Source: Fodinibius roseus
GTDB lineage: Bacteria; Bacteroidota; Rhodothermia; Balneolales; Balneolaceae
Direction of reading: 5' to 3'
NCBI RefSeq assembly: GCF_900129315.1
Contig: NZ_FQUS01000002.1
Span: forward strand, 248,001 to 312,000
Length of the DNA: 64,000 nucleotides
Numbering within the stretch: the stretch's first letter is position 1; the number at the start of each line of letters is the position of its first letter. The translations under genes and the position numbers were made by a program. This document shows positions 9,904 through 17,475 of this stretch, piece after piece. Below the pieces are notes generated by a model that was not told where the DNA came from, did not search any database, and saw nothing but the letters and a program-made list of their open reading frames with translations.

Positions 9904-10095
9904 ATGGAAAAAAGAAGATTAACGATTTGTTGTATTTATATTGTATTGACCATATTGGGATGTAATGGGAGTCCCAGGGAACATCCTGATCCCTGTTACT
10001 GAAGCGGGGAAACTTCCTTTCATATCTAAATAATAAAGCCCGGCGATCCGGATATTGATGAACCCACTGTATTAGGGTTTAAGAAAACCGAGTAA
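9904..10095 (+). pseudogene. Relic of a small lipoprotein gene with in-frame stops
   Basis: An ATG at 9904 begins MEKRRLTICC and continues into a hydrophobic stretch with a typical lipobox (LTILGC), a convincing lipoprotein signal peptide. The frame is stopped by TGA at 10000-10002 and again by TAA at 10027-10029, then runs in the same frame as GDPDIDEPTVLGFKKTE to a final TAA at 10093-10095. Either this is a very short secreted peptide of 32 residues or, more likely, the beginning and end of a once larger lipoprotein that has decayed. I cannot name its original function. It lies just upstream of the second sulfatase. Confidence 0.45.
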
Positions 10096-10116
10096 ATTTT
10101 GAAAAGAATTGTGCCC

Positions 10117-11577
10117 ATGAAATATCTATCCATATCCATCTTTACCTGTCTATTCATAGCATTATCACTAAATGCTCCCGCCCAGCAACCGGAAAAACCC
10201 AATGTGCTGTTTATCATTTCCGATGACCTGACGGCCACCGCGGTCTCCTCCTATAAGAATAAGCTGGATATCACCCCCAATATCGACCGGCTGGCCTCCG
10301 AGGGAGTACGCTTTACGCGGGCCTACTCGCAGTACCCGGTCTGTGGCCCGTCCCGCGCTTCGCTGATGTTCGGCTATTACCCGAGCGCGACCACCACCTA
10401 CGGCTACGTCAGCGGCCGCCGGAACGTGGGTCCCGACCGGAGATCCTGGTCTCAGCTGTTCAAAGACAACGGCTATTATACCGCGCGCGTCAGCAAGATT
10501 TATCATATGGGCGTGCCGGGCGATATCGAGGAGGGATCAAACGGAACCGACGATCCGGCCTCCTGGACCGAGCGCTATAACAGTCCCGGTCCGGAGTGGA
10601 AAGCCGAGGGCGAAGCGGAGCTGGTGCAGAATAACCCGTATGGGGAGAAACCCCGGCAGGGAGGCAACGTAATGACCATCGTCAAGGCGGATAAAGGCGA
10701 TGCCGCCCATTCGGATGGCAAAACCGCTGAAAAGGCCTCTGATTTAATCCGCAAGCATAAGGACGAACCGTTTTTCCTCGGGGTGGGATTTGTTCGCCCG
10801 CACGTACCCTTTGTGGCGCCCGGGGAATACTTTGAGCCCTATCCCTACCGGGAGATGGTGCTGCCGCCCAAAGTGGCCGGCGACTGGGATGATATTCCGG
10901 CCCGCGGAATCAACTATGTGACCAGCGTGAATGCACGCATGTCGGAGGAGCAGGAAAAAAAGGCGGTGGCGGGCTATTACGCTTCGGTGTCCTATATGGA
11001 CGCGCAGGTGGGAAAAGTGCTGCAGACGCTCGAAGAGGAGGGACTGGAAGATGAAACCATTGTCATCTTTACCTCCGATCACGGCTTTCACCTGGGCGAG
11101 CACCGGTTCTGGATGAAGGTGGGCCTGCATGAGGAATCGGTGCGGGTGCCGCTGATCATCAAAGCCCCGGGGAAAGAGCCGGCGGTCAGCCATTCGCTGG
11201 TGGAGCTGCTGGACCTGTATCCCACGGTCGCGGAAATGGCGGGACTGGAGTACTCGGAGCACCTGCAGGGCAAGAGCCTGGTACAAACGCTGGAGGATCC
11301 GAACCACGAGGTCCGGGAGGCCGCCTTTTCGATGCACCGGTGGGGGGGAGGATTGGCGTACCTGCTTCGCTCCGAGAAGTGGGCCTATATCCAGTATGAT
11401 GAAGACGCGGGATCGGGTATGGAGCTGTACGATATGGAGCGGGACCCGCAGCAGTATAACAACCTGGCCGGAAACCCGCAGTACGAGGATATTGTGGCTT
11501 CATTCCGGGAGCGGCTGCGGCAGAAGCTAAAAGAGGTGCGGGAAAATGACCTGGATATTGACTATCATATTAATTAA
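10117..11577 (+). CDS. Formylglycine-dependent sulfatase, iduronate-2-sulfatase-like
   Basis: Secreted sulfatase of the iduronate-2-sulfatase-like group. The start at ATG 10117 gives MKYLSISIFTCLF with a cleavable signal ending NAPAQ; a TTG at 10099 in the same frame is less likely. The catalytic motif is CGPSR (Cys codon 10342-10344). Features of the I2S-like group include FLGVGFVRPHVPFVAPGEYF and the C-terminal metal/substrate loop FTSDHGFHLGEHRFWMK. Length (about 486 residues) is normal. It is noticeably GC-richer than the SusC gene at the left edge. With the PA14 sulfatase it indicates a multiply sulfated glycan as substrate of the upstream SusCD system; which glycan cannot be told from sequence alone. 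Confidence 0.93.
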   Translation: MKYLSISIFTCLFIALSLNAPAQQPEKPNVLFIISDDLTATAVSSYKNKLDITPNIDRLASEGVRFTRAYSQYPVCGPSRASLMFGYYPSATTTYGYVSGRRNVGPDRRSWSQLFKDNGYYTARVSKIYHMGVPGDIEEGSNGTDDPASWTERYNSPGPEWKAEGEAELVQNNPYGEKPRQGGNVMTIVKADKGDAAHSDGKTAEKASDLIRKHKDEPFFLGVGFVRPHVPFVAPGEYFEPYPYREMVLPPKVAGDWDDIPARGINYVTSVNARMSEEQEKKAVAGYYASVSYMDAQVGKVLQTLEEEGLEDETIVIFTSDHGFHLGEHRFWMKVGLHEESVRVPLIIKAPGKEPAVSHSLVELLDLYPTVAEMAGLEYSEHLQGKSLVQTLEDPNHEVREAAFSMHRWGGGLAYLLRSEKWAYIQYDEDAGSGMELYDMERDPQQYNNLAGNPQYEDIVASFRERLRQKLKEVRENDLDIDYHIN

Positions 11578-12034
11578 TGGTGATGGATAAATAGGATAAC
11601 AGCATGTTTAGCAGTTTTAAAAAAAGCAAATAGTTTCTTTTGTCTGGTTATAAGAATGGGCGGGTTTAAAAAAACTTCCCTGTTGAAAACAGATGATTTC
11701 GGTCCCGGGTTGATACAATCCGTTCCTCTTCTCTGATCATCGCCAGGAGAGAACTATAGTAATCGTTCTCTTAACCAGTGCCTCTCGCGCCTTTATTTTT
11801 GCAGGAAAAAAGCGAGAAGAATATAAAACAATTGTTGTATTCCTTCGGTTTCTTGCAATATCTGATAAATGACTGTTGTGGGATGATTGCAAAATAAACA
11901 AGGGAAAAAAGAAAAGAATTACGAAAGAATCATCCGGTCAATACGAAATGATATGAAAGAATTTGATTCTTATTGATATATTAATTAAATCATGATAAAG
12001 GTTTTTTTAATGAAATGAATGGATATATATTATT
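11578..12034. other. Intergenic region with small dyads, no gene seen
   Basis: There is no convincing ORF in these 457 bases. A perfect 7-bp inverted repeat AGAGAAC/GTTCTCT sits at 11748-11754 and 11765-11771 with a 10-base loop, and a second, TCTCGC/GCGAGA, at 11783-11788 and 11812-11817. Neither is followed by a clean T-run. The arms AGAGAAC and GTTCTCT resemble the tips of the family 1 element, so the first dyad could be a fossil end pair, but this is speculative. The last 100 bases are AT-rich and probably hold the promoter of the next gene; no consensus was certain. Confidence 0.4.
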
Positions 12035-13255
12035 ATGCTAAGTAGAAGAGCACTCTTAAAACGGCTGTCAACCCTATCCCTGTTTGGCCTGTTCGGAAGC
12101 GGCGCCGTCTCGATGCAGTCCTGTGACCGGGCCCCCGGCACTACAGGAGAGCGCGATATCGCCGATGAGCTGGGCATTCGAACGTTTATCAATGCGGCAG
12201 GGACCTATACCTCCATGACCGGCTGCCTGATGCCGGAGGAGGTTATGCAGGCTATCAACGCTTCTTCCAACGATTTTATGATGCTGGATGAGGCACAGGA
12301 CAAGGTCGGCGAGCGCATTGCTGAAATGTGTCACGCCGAATCCGCCATGGTGTCGGCGGGATGCTGGTCTGCCATGGTGCTGGGGACGGCAGGCATTATT
12401 GCCGGGACGGACCCGGAGAAAGCCGCCCGGCTTCCTCACCTGGAAGGGACGGACCTGAAGTCTGAGGTCATTGTACAGAAGAGCCATAACACCGGCTATG
12501 TGCATGCGGTTACGAATACCGGCGTGACGATTGTCCCCGTAGAATCGAAGGAGGAACTGGAAAACGCTATCAGTGAAGATACCGCGATGATGTGGTTTTT
12601 AAACAAAGCCGCCCCGGATGGGATGATTCAACATGAAGAGTGGGTGGAGGTCGGCCGGAAACACGATGTTCCGACCATGATCGATATCGCTGCGGATGTG
12701 CCGCCGGTTGAAAATCTGTGGAGGTTTAATGACATGGGATTTGACCTGGTGTGTATATCCGGGGGCAAGGCGCTGCGCGGCCCCCAGAGTGCGGGTATAC
12801 TGATGGGCAGGAAGGACCTGGTTGCCGCAGCCCGCTTTAACAGTCCCCCGCGCGGGGGCAACATCGGCCGCGGCATGAAGGTAAATAAAGAAGAGATCCT
12901 GGGCATGTATGCCGCCGTCAAACGATATGTTGAGATGGATCATGACGAGCAGTGGAAAAGGTGGGAAGACCGCATTGCACTGATTGAAGATAAGGCCCGG
13001 CAGGTTGATGGGGTAACGACCGAGGTTACCGTTCCGCCCATCGCAAATCACACGCCTTCGCTGGCGATAACGTGGGACAAAAATACCATAGGTCTCTCAC
13101 AAGAGGAGCTCAGGGAAAATCTAAGAGAGGGCGATCCTTCGATCGAAATGAGAGGCAGCGGGGAGCATACGATAAACCTCACGGTCTTTATGCTGCAGCC
13201 CGGGGAGGCAGAAATCGTAGGGGAGAGAATTCGGGAAGAACTCTCAATGGCCTAA
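12035..13255 (+). CDS. Exported SelA/DgaE-like PLP-dependent enzyme
   Basis: Fold-type I PLP enzyme of the SelA-like family, which includes D-glucosaminate-6-phosphate ammonia-lyase (DgaE) and selenocysteine synthase homologues. The PLP lysine is Lys245 in CISGGKALRGPQSAGILMG. True SelA acts on tRNA in the cytoplasm, but this protein starts with a Tat-like leader (SRRALLKRLSTLSLFGLFG, possible lipobox around MQSC), so it is predicted to be exported. That is unusual for a PLP enzyme, because the cofactor would have to be loaded before Tat export. Length (406 residues) suits the DgaE group. The next gene is a metal-dependent amidohydrolase of the type often paired with SelA-like proteins; further downstream are a PIG-L deacetylase and a TTT transporter. 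A role in elimination of ammonia from an amino acid or amino-sugar acid is an inference. Confidence 0.85.
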   Translation: MLSRRALLKRLSTLSLFGLFGSGAVSMQSCDRAPGTTGERDIADELGIRTFINAAGTYTSMTGCLMPEEVMQAINASSNDFMMLDEAQDKVGERIAEMCHAESAMVSAGCWSAMVLGTAGIIAGTDPEKAARLPHLEGTDLKSEVIVQKSHNTGYVHAVTNTGVTIVPVESKEELENAISEDTAMMWFLNKAAPDGMIQHEEWVEVGRKHDVPTMIDIAADVPPVENLWRFNDMGFDLVCISGGKALRGPQSAGILMGRKDLVAAARFNSPPRGGNIGRGMKVNKEEILGMYAAVKRYVEMDHDEQWKRWEDRIALIEDKARQVDGVTTEVTVPPIANHTPSLAITWDKNTIGLSQEELRENLREGDPSIEMRGSGEHTINLTVFMLQPGEAEIVGERIREELSMA

Positions 13256-13268
13256 CCTGAATTTCTTC

Positions 13269-13291
13269 CCGGGTGCGAAGCCCGGCTGTTT
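13269..13291 (+). terminator. Possible weak terminator hairpin
   Basis: Stem CCGGG (13269-13273) and CCCGG (13281-13285) with a 7-base loop, followed by a short T-run. It lies between the SelA-like gene and the amidohydrolase gene and could partly uncouple them; the stem is short, so this is tentative. Confidence 0.35.
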
Positions 13292-13336
13292 TAAACGCCA
13301 AGTAAAGTATCAATCAAATCAAGCAATGTAATAAAA

Positions 13337-14671
13337 ATGATGAATTCCCAGGTAACTATGTTGAAATTTAAATATAACCGTGCCCGTTTGCTGTTTTTTT
13401 TAAAAAAGGGTTTGCGTTACCCTGCTTTCTTTTTCCTGACTTTTTTGCTGTTGTCCCTGCCGGCTTTAAGTGTAGCCCAGTCCTACGATCTGCTGCTGAA
13501 AGGCGGACATGTGATCGACCCCAGGAACAACATCGACGAGCCGATGGACGTGGGCATCAGCGACGGGAAGATCGTGGAAGTGTCCGCTTCCCTGTCCCCG
13601 GCAGAAGCCGAAACCGTGGTTGACGCGTCCGGGCTGTACGTCACCCCGGGGCTGATCGACCTCCACGGGCACCATTACCACGGCACCGAGCCGGATGCGT
13701 ACCTGAGCAACAGCTTTACGGCCCTTCCCCCCGACGGCTTTACCTTCCGGGCCGGGGTCACGACCACCGTGGATGTGGGGGGCGCGGGCTGGCGGAACTT
13801 CGGCCATTTCAAAGAGCAGGTCATCGACCGCTCCCGGACCCGCGTGCTGGCGTTCCTGAATATTATCGGCAGCGGCATGAAAGGAGTAATACCTGAAGAA
13901 CAGAATAATAATGACATGGACCCGAAGATGACGGCCCTGGTGGCCCGGCAGCACCCGGAGGTGGTGGGGGTTAAAATTGCCCACTACCATGGTCATGAGT
14001 GGGGGCCCTACGAGCGGGCAGTGGAGGCCGGCGAGCGTGCCGGCGTGCCGGTGATGGTGGACTTCGGAGGAGCCTCACCGCCGCTTCCGCTGGAGAAGCT
14101 GCTGCTGGAGGTATTGCGTCCCGGCGATATTTATACCCACATGTACGGCGGCGGGGGCACTGTGCACGGGGGACGCCAGGCGGTGATTGACGAGGACAAG
14201 GAGCTCCGGGAGGGCATGCTGGAAGCCCGGGACCGGGGCATAGTGTTTGACGTGGGCCATGGCGGGGGCAGCTTTTTCTACCCCGTAGCCATTCCGGCCT
14301 TCGAGCAGGGACTGCATCCCACGACCATCAGCACGGACCTGCATACGGGGAGCATGAACGACGGGATGAAGAACATGCTGAATGTGGTCTCGAAGATGAT
14401 GGATATGGGCATGTCGCTGGGAGAAGTAATTGAGGCCTCCACGTGGACCCCGGCGCAGGTCATCGGCCGCGAGGATCTGGGTCACCTGAGCGAGGGGGCG
14501 GTGGCCGACGTGGCCGTCTTCGGTATGCGGGAGGGGGACTTTGGCTTTGTCGACTCGCGAGGCAACCTGAAGCCGGGGGCCGACAGAAAACTGGAGACGG
14601 AACTGACGATACGGGAGGGGGAAGTCGTCTACGACCTCAACGGGCTGGCGGCTTCGCCCTGGGATGAGTAG
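13337..14671 (+). CDS. Exported metal-dependent amidohydrolase/deacetylase
   Basis: Amidohydrolase-superfamily enzyme of the dihydroorotase-like group COG3964, whose studied members cleave acetyl groups from small acids or N-acetyl amino acids. Metal ligands are visible in order: HGHHYHG, the likely carbamylated Lys in VVGVKIAHYHGHEW, His in IYTHMYGG, His in FDVGHGGG and Asp in TISTDLHTG. An N-terminal hydrophobic segment ending ALSVAQS is a signal peptide, so it is exported like its SelA-like neighbour. ATGs at 13337, 13340 and 13358 are possible starts. In other bacteria this family is commonly found next to SelA-like enzymes, supporting a two-step pathway (deacylation, then ammonia elimination). 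Base composition is strikingly GC-rich: the 60 bases from 13801 contain 38 G or C by hand count. Confidence 0.88.
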   Translation: MMNSQVTMLKFKYNRARLLFFLKKGLRYPAFFFLTFLLLSLPALSVAQSYDLLLKGGHVIDPRNNIDEPMDVGISDGKIVEVSASLSPAEAETVVDASGLYVTPGLIDLHGHHYHGTEPDAYLSNSFTALPPDGFTFRAGVTTTVDVGGAGWRNFGHFKEQVIDRSRTRVLAFLNIIGSGMKGVIPEEQNNNDMDPKMTALVARQHPEVVGVKIAHYHGHEWGPYERAVEAGERAGVPVMVDFGGASPPLPLEKLLLEVLRPGDIYTHMYGGGGTVHGGRQAVIDEDKELREGMLEARDRGIVFDVGHGGGSFFYPVAIPAFEQGLHPTTISTDLHTGSMNDGMKNMLNVVSKMMDMGMSLGEVIEASTWTPAQVIGREDLGHLSEGAVADVAVFGMREGDFGFVDSRGNLKPGADRKLETELTIREGEVVYDLNGLAASPWDE

Positions 14672-14895
14672 TGAAGCACGCTACGCAAATGGCAAAGGTT
14701 AATCTTTCCCGTTCCAGTCGTTGTAAGGCTGGTTTTTCGGGAGCTCTTTTTAACCGAGACAGCTGTTCCTTCGGAAGAGTATGAAGTATGGAATCCGGTG
14801 TAGCTGACTCAACGGCACTTGTATTTTAGCGGACCCGGATCTGATAAAATTTGAGCGTTTTTGTTTACAGGCTAAGGTTAAATAAAAAGGCAACT

Positions 14896-15930
14896 ATGAA
14901 ACGAAAAGATTTTCTGCAGACGGGGTTAACAACCGGAGCATTGTTGGGTTCTCCCGTTTACCTGTCGTCACTGGGGGATAACAAAATAAAGCCGGAAGAT
15001 GAGGATCCCGATCTCTTCGGGAATGAGCTTGTCGTCGAAAAGATGCAAAAGGGCCAGCCCCATAAAGGCAAGGTGTTAGCGGTGATACAGCCTCATTCCG
15101 ATGACATATCACTATTCGCGGGGGGGACGGTAGCCAAACTGATAAAAGAAGGATATACCGGCTATCTTATCCGCACCTCCAACGACGAAAAGGCGGGGAG
15201 GGGTAGTACCAGAGGAGAGGTTATTGTGAATAATGAAAAATCCAATGAAGCTGTTGCAGAAGTGCTGGGACTGGAAAAAACGTATGATTTCTATAACCGG
15301 AACCATCAGATGGATGAAGTCAATATCCAGGATCTGAAAGGTCGTTTGATATTTCTTTTTCGAATGCTGAAAGTCGATACGGTGGTTTCTTACGATCCAT
15401 GGGCCCATTATGAAGAAAATCCGGATCACTATATAACAGCACGGGCCGTCGAAGCAGCACGCTGGATGGCCGGGAGCAGCCGGAATTATCCCGAACATTT
15501 TGATGCGGGGGTTGAGCCCAACAGCGTCAGTGAGATGTACTACTTTGCGCGCTATCAAAATAAAAGCAGACAATATATTAACCGGATTGTAGATATCAGT
15601 GAGGTAATTGATACCAAAGTAAGGGCCAATATGGTCAATACGACGCAGGGGCCCGGGGGCCACGCCGGTTCACGGCTGCGCAGGAGACTATCTGAAGAGG
15701 GGAAGAAATTACCGATTCTGGGTGAAGACGACGAGACGGCCAATTTTAACTATATCAAGCATATCATGCTGGATATGGATTCCATGCGATTACGCTGGGG
15801 GACGCCATCAGATAAGAAGGTTGGAGAAAAATATGGTCTTGAATGGGCTGAACGGATTCATTATGTGGGACCAGCCAGTCAGCCGACCAAGTTGGATCAG
15901 TATATCGAGGAGAACGCTGTTTCTGTTTGA
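14896..15930 (+). CDS. PIG-L family deacetylase, exported
   Basis: Zinc-dependent de-N-acetylase of the PIG-L/LmbE family, removing acetyl groups from N-acetylglucosamine-type substrates. The start at 14896 (MKRKDFLQTGLTTGALLG) gives a signal like those of Tat/Sec-exported enzymes in this phylum, although only a Lys-Arg pair replaces the twin arginine. The metal motif is PHSDDISLFAGG (instead of the common PHPDDE), followed by the conserved GxGSTR-type loop and NPDHYITARAVEAA. Length of about 344 residues is normal. It stands between the amidohydrolase and the TTT transporter on the same strand with a 224-base upstream gap, so it may have its own promoter. The role in amino-sugar trimming fits the neighbours but is inferred. 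Confidence 0.88.
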   Translation: MKRKDFLQTGLTTGALLGSPVYLSSLGDNKIKPEDEDPDLFGNELVVEKMQKGQPHKGKVLAVIQPHSDDISLFAGGTVAKLIKEGYTGYLIRTSNDEKAGRGSTRGEVIVNNEKSNEAVAEVLGLEKTYDFYNRNHQMDEVNIQDLKGRLIFLFRMLKVDTVVSYDPWAHYEENPDHYITARAVEAARWMAGSSRNYPEHFDAGVEPNSVSEMYYFARYQNKSRQYINRIVDISEVIDTKVRANMVNTTQGPGGHAGSRLRRRLSEEGKKLPILGEDDETANFNYIKHIMLDMDSMRLRWGTPSDKKVGEKYGLEWAERIHYVGPASQPTKLDQYIEENAVSV

Positions 15931-15969
15931 GTAGAGGAATACCGGGCACGGAGGGGAGAAGCTCAAACT

Positions 15970-16086
15970 ATGAAGGCCGATAACAACATACTGAACAACC
16001 ATGAGTATGGAAAGAAGGCAGCAATACTATTCAACATCGGAAAAAAATGGAATAAGAGGTTCAAATTTTTATCGGGAATGGTATGA
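15970..16086 (+). CDS. Possible 38-residue protein overlapping the TctC-TctB gene
   Basis: A short frame begins at ATG 15970 (MKADNNILNN) and ends with TGA at 16084-16086, sharing an ATGA overlap with the start of the next gene at 16083. It is preceded by a strongly Shine-Dalgarno-like GGAGGGGAGAAG about 7 bases upstream, stronger than anything ahead of the neighbouring genes. The product is basic (many Lys), with no membrane segment and no family I recognise. It could be a translational-coupling leader for the transporter or a small protein in its own right. Chance occurrence is not excluded. Confidence 0.4.
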   Translation: MKADNNILNNHEYGKKAAILFNIGKKWNKRFKFLSGMV

Positions 16087-17459
16087 GATTGTTACCATTT
16101 AAGGTCAGGGTTATAAAATACGTCTGCGTTGGCAGGGCTCTCGGAACTCCTGTGGCTATATTATTAGTGGCAGTCGTACTGCTGCTGGGCTGTACCCGGG
16201 AAGCATCCTATCCGAACCGGCCCATCTCGCTGATATGTCCGTGGTCCGCGGGCGGAGGAACTGACCGGGTGGCCCGGCAGATCGCTTCCCAGCTGGAACG
16301 GGAGATGGAGGTGCCCGTGAATGTGATCAATGCCACCGGCGGGGGCGGAGTGACGGGGCATACCCGGGGGGCCCTGGAGCGCCCTGACGGATACAGCATG
16401 ACCATGATAACGGCGGAAATTAATATGCTGCACTGGCGGGGGCTGACAAATATCACCTACCGGGATTACCGGCCGCTGATGAAGGTCAACCAGGATAATG
16501 CCGCTATATTTGTCCGTGAGGAGGCACCCTGGGAAAACCTGGATGATTTGGAGCAGGCTATCCGGGAATCACCGGGTTCCCTGCAGGCTTCCGGTACGGC
16601 TTTCGGAGGCGTATGGCACGTGAGCCTGGCGGGCTGGCTGTTGGAAGCGGACCTCCCGGCCGATGCGGTTACCTGGATCTCCATAAACGGATCGGCCCCT
16701 TCCCTGCAGGAGCTGATGGCGGGCGGCGTGGATATGGTCGTGTGCAGCTTCCCGGAGGCCAGGTCGCTGTACGATGCGGGCGAAATCCGGAGCCTGGGAG
16801 TGATGGCTGAGGAGCGACTGGCCGACCAGCCGGATATCCCGACCTTCCGGGAGCAGGGATACGACTGGACCAGCCAAACCTGGCGGGGTCTGGCCGTACC
16901 GAACGAGGTCCCGGATGAGCGCTACCAGACGTTGCTGGAATCGGTAGAGTCTGTAATCACCAGCGAGGAATACCATCGTTTTCTGAAGAACTCCGGCTTT
17001 GGCAGCAGTGGCCAGTCCCCGGAGGCTTTCCTTCAGTTCCTGGAAACGGAGAATCAAACCTATGGCGAGATCTTTAACAGCCAAGCGTTTGCAGAGGTGG
17101 TTTCGCAGCGGTATGGCCCGATGTTCTTCCCCTCTATCATTTTAGCTTTGATGGGGCTTATTATTCTGACCTTACTGGTTACCGGCAGCCTGGGCCGCAG
17201 GGCGGAGGCCGACGATCTTAAAGGGATCGACTATACTCATATCCTGCTGTTGGTTGGGGCTGTTATTTTTTACCTGCTGTTTGCCGAGTACCTTGGATTT
17301 ATCCTCACAGCGGCGTTCATCCTGTTGCTGCTCATGTGGCAATTCCACGTTCGATGGTCAACTGCTCTGGTGGTCGTACTTGTCATCGTACCCCTGACTT
17401 ATCAACTGTTCGCAATCTACCTGCGGGTCCCCCTGCCCTGGGGCCTGCTGGGATGGTAA
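16083..17459 (+). CDS. Fused TctC (solute-binding) and TctB (small membrane) TTT transporter protein
   Basis: Component of a tripartite tricarboxylate-type transporter. An N-terminal lipoprotein-like signal (LLVAVVLLLGC) leads into a TctC/Bug-type solute-binding domain, about bases 16200-17120, with the family's start YPNRPISLICPWSAGGGTDRVAR and the GVTGHTRGALERPDGY region. After SQRYGPMFFPS the protein does not stop but enters four hydrophobic segments (about 17120-17456; IILALMGLIILTLLV, ILLLVGAVIFYLLFAEYLGF, AAFILLLLM, ALVVVLVIVPLTYQLFAIYL), which matches the small subunit TctB. TctB is normally a separate gene. The binding protein is therefore tethered to its own permease. TctA begins 16 bases downstream. 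Relatives carry di- and tricarboxylates and other organic acids; the cargo here is unknown. Confidence 0.88.
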   Translation: MRLLPFKVRVIKYVCVGRALGTPVAILLVAVVLLLGCTREASYPNRPISLICPWSAGGGTDRVARQIASQLEREMEVPVNVINATGGGGVTGHTRGALERPDGYSMTMITAEINMLHWRGLTNITYRDYRPLMKVNQDNAAIFVREEAPWENLDDLEQAIRESPGSLQASGTAFGGVWHVSLAGWLLEADLPADAVTWISINGSAPSLQELMAGGVDMVVCSFPEARSLYDAGEIRSLGVMAEERLADQPDIPTFREQGYDWTSQTWRGLAVPNEVPDERYQTLLESVESVITSEEYHRFLKNSGFGSSGQSPEAFLQFLETENQTYGEIFNSQAFAEVVSQRYGPMFFPSIILALMGLIILTLLVTGSLGRRAEADDLKGIDYTHILLLVGAVIFYLLFAEYLGFILTAAFILLLLMWQFHVRWSTALVVVLVIVPLTYQLFAIYLRVPLPWGLLGW

Positions 17460-17475
17460 TATTCATGGTCACATT

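Noticed and set aside
9759-9965. 68-codon open frame on the plus strand
   Set aside because: It is made largely from the family 1 repeat and runs through the start of the lipoprotein relic in another frame; no start signal, no recognisable protein.
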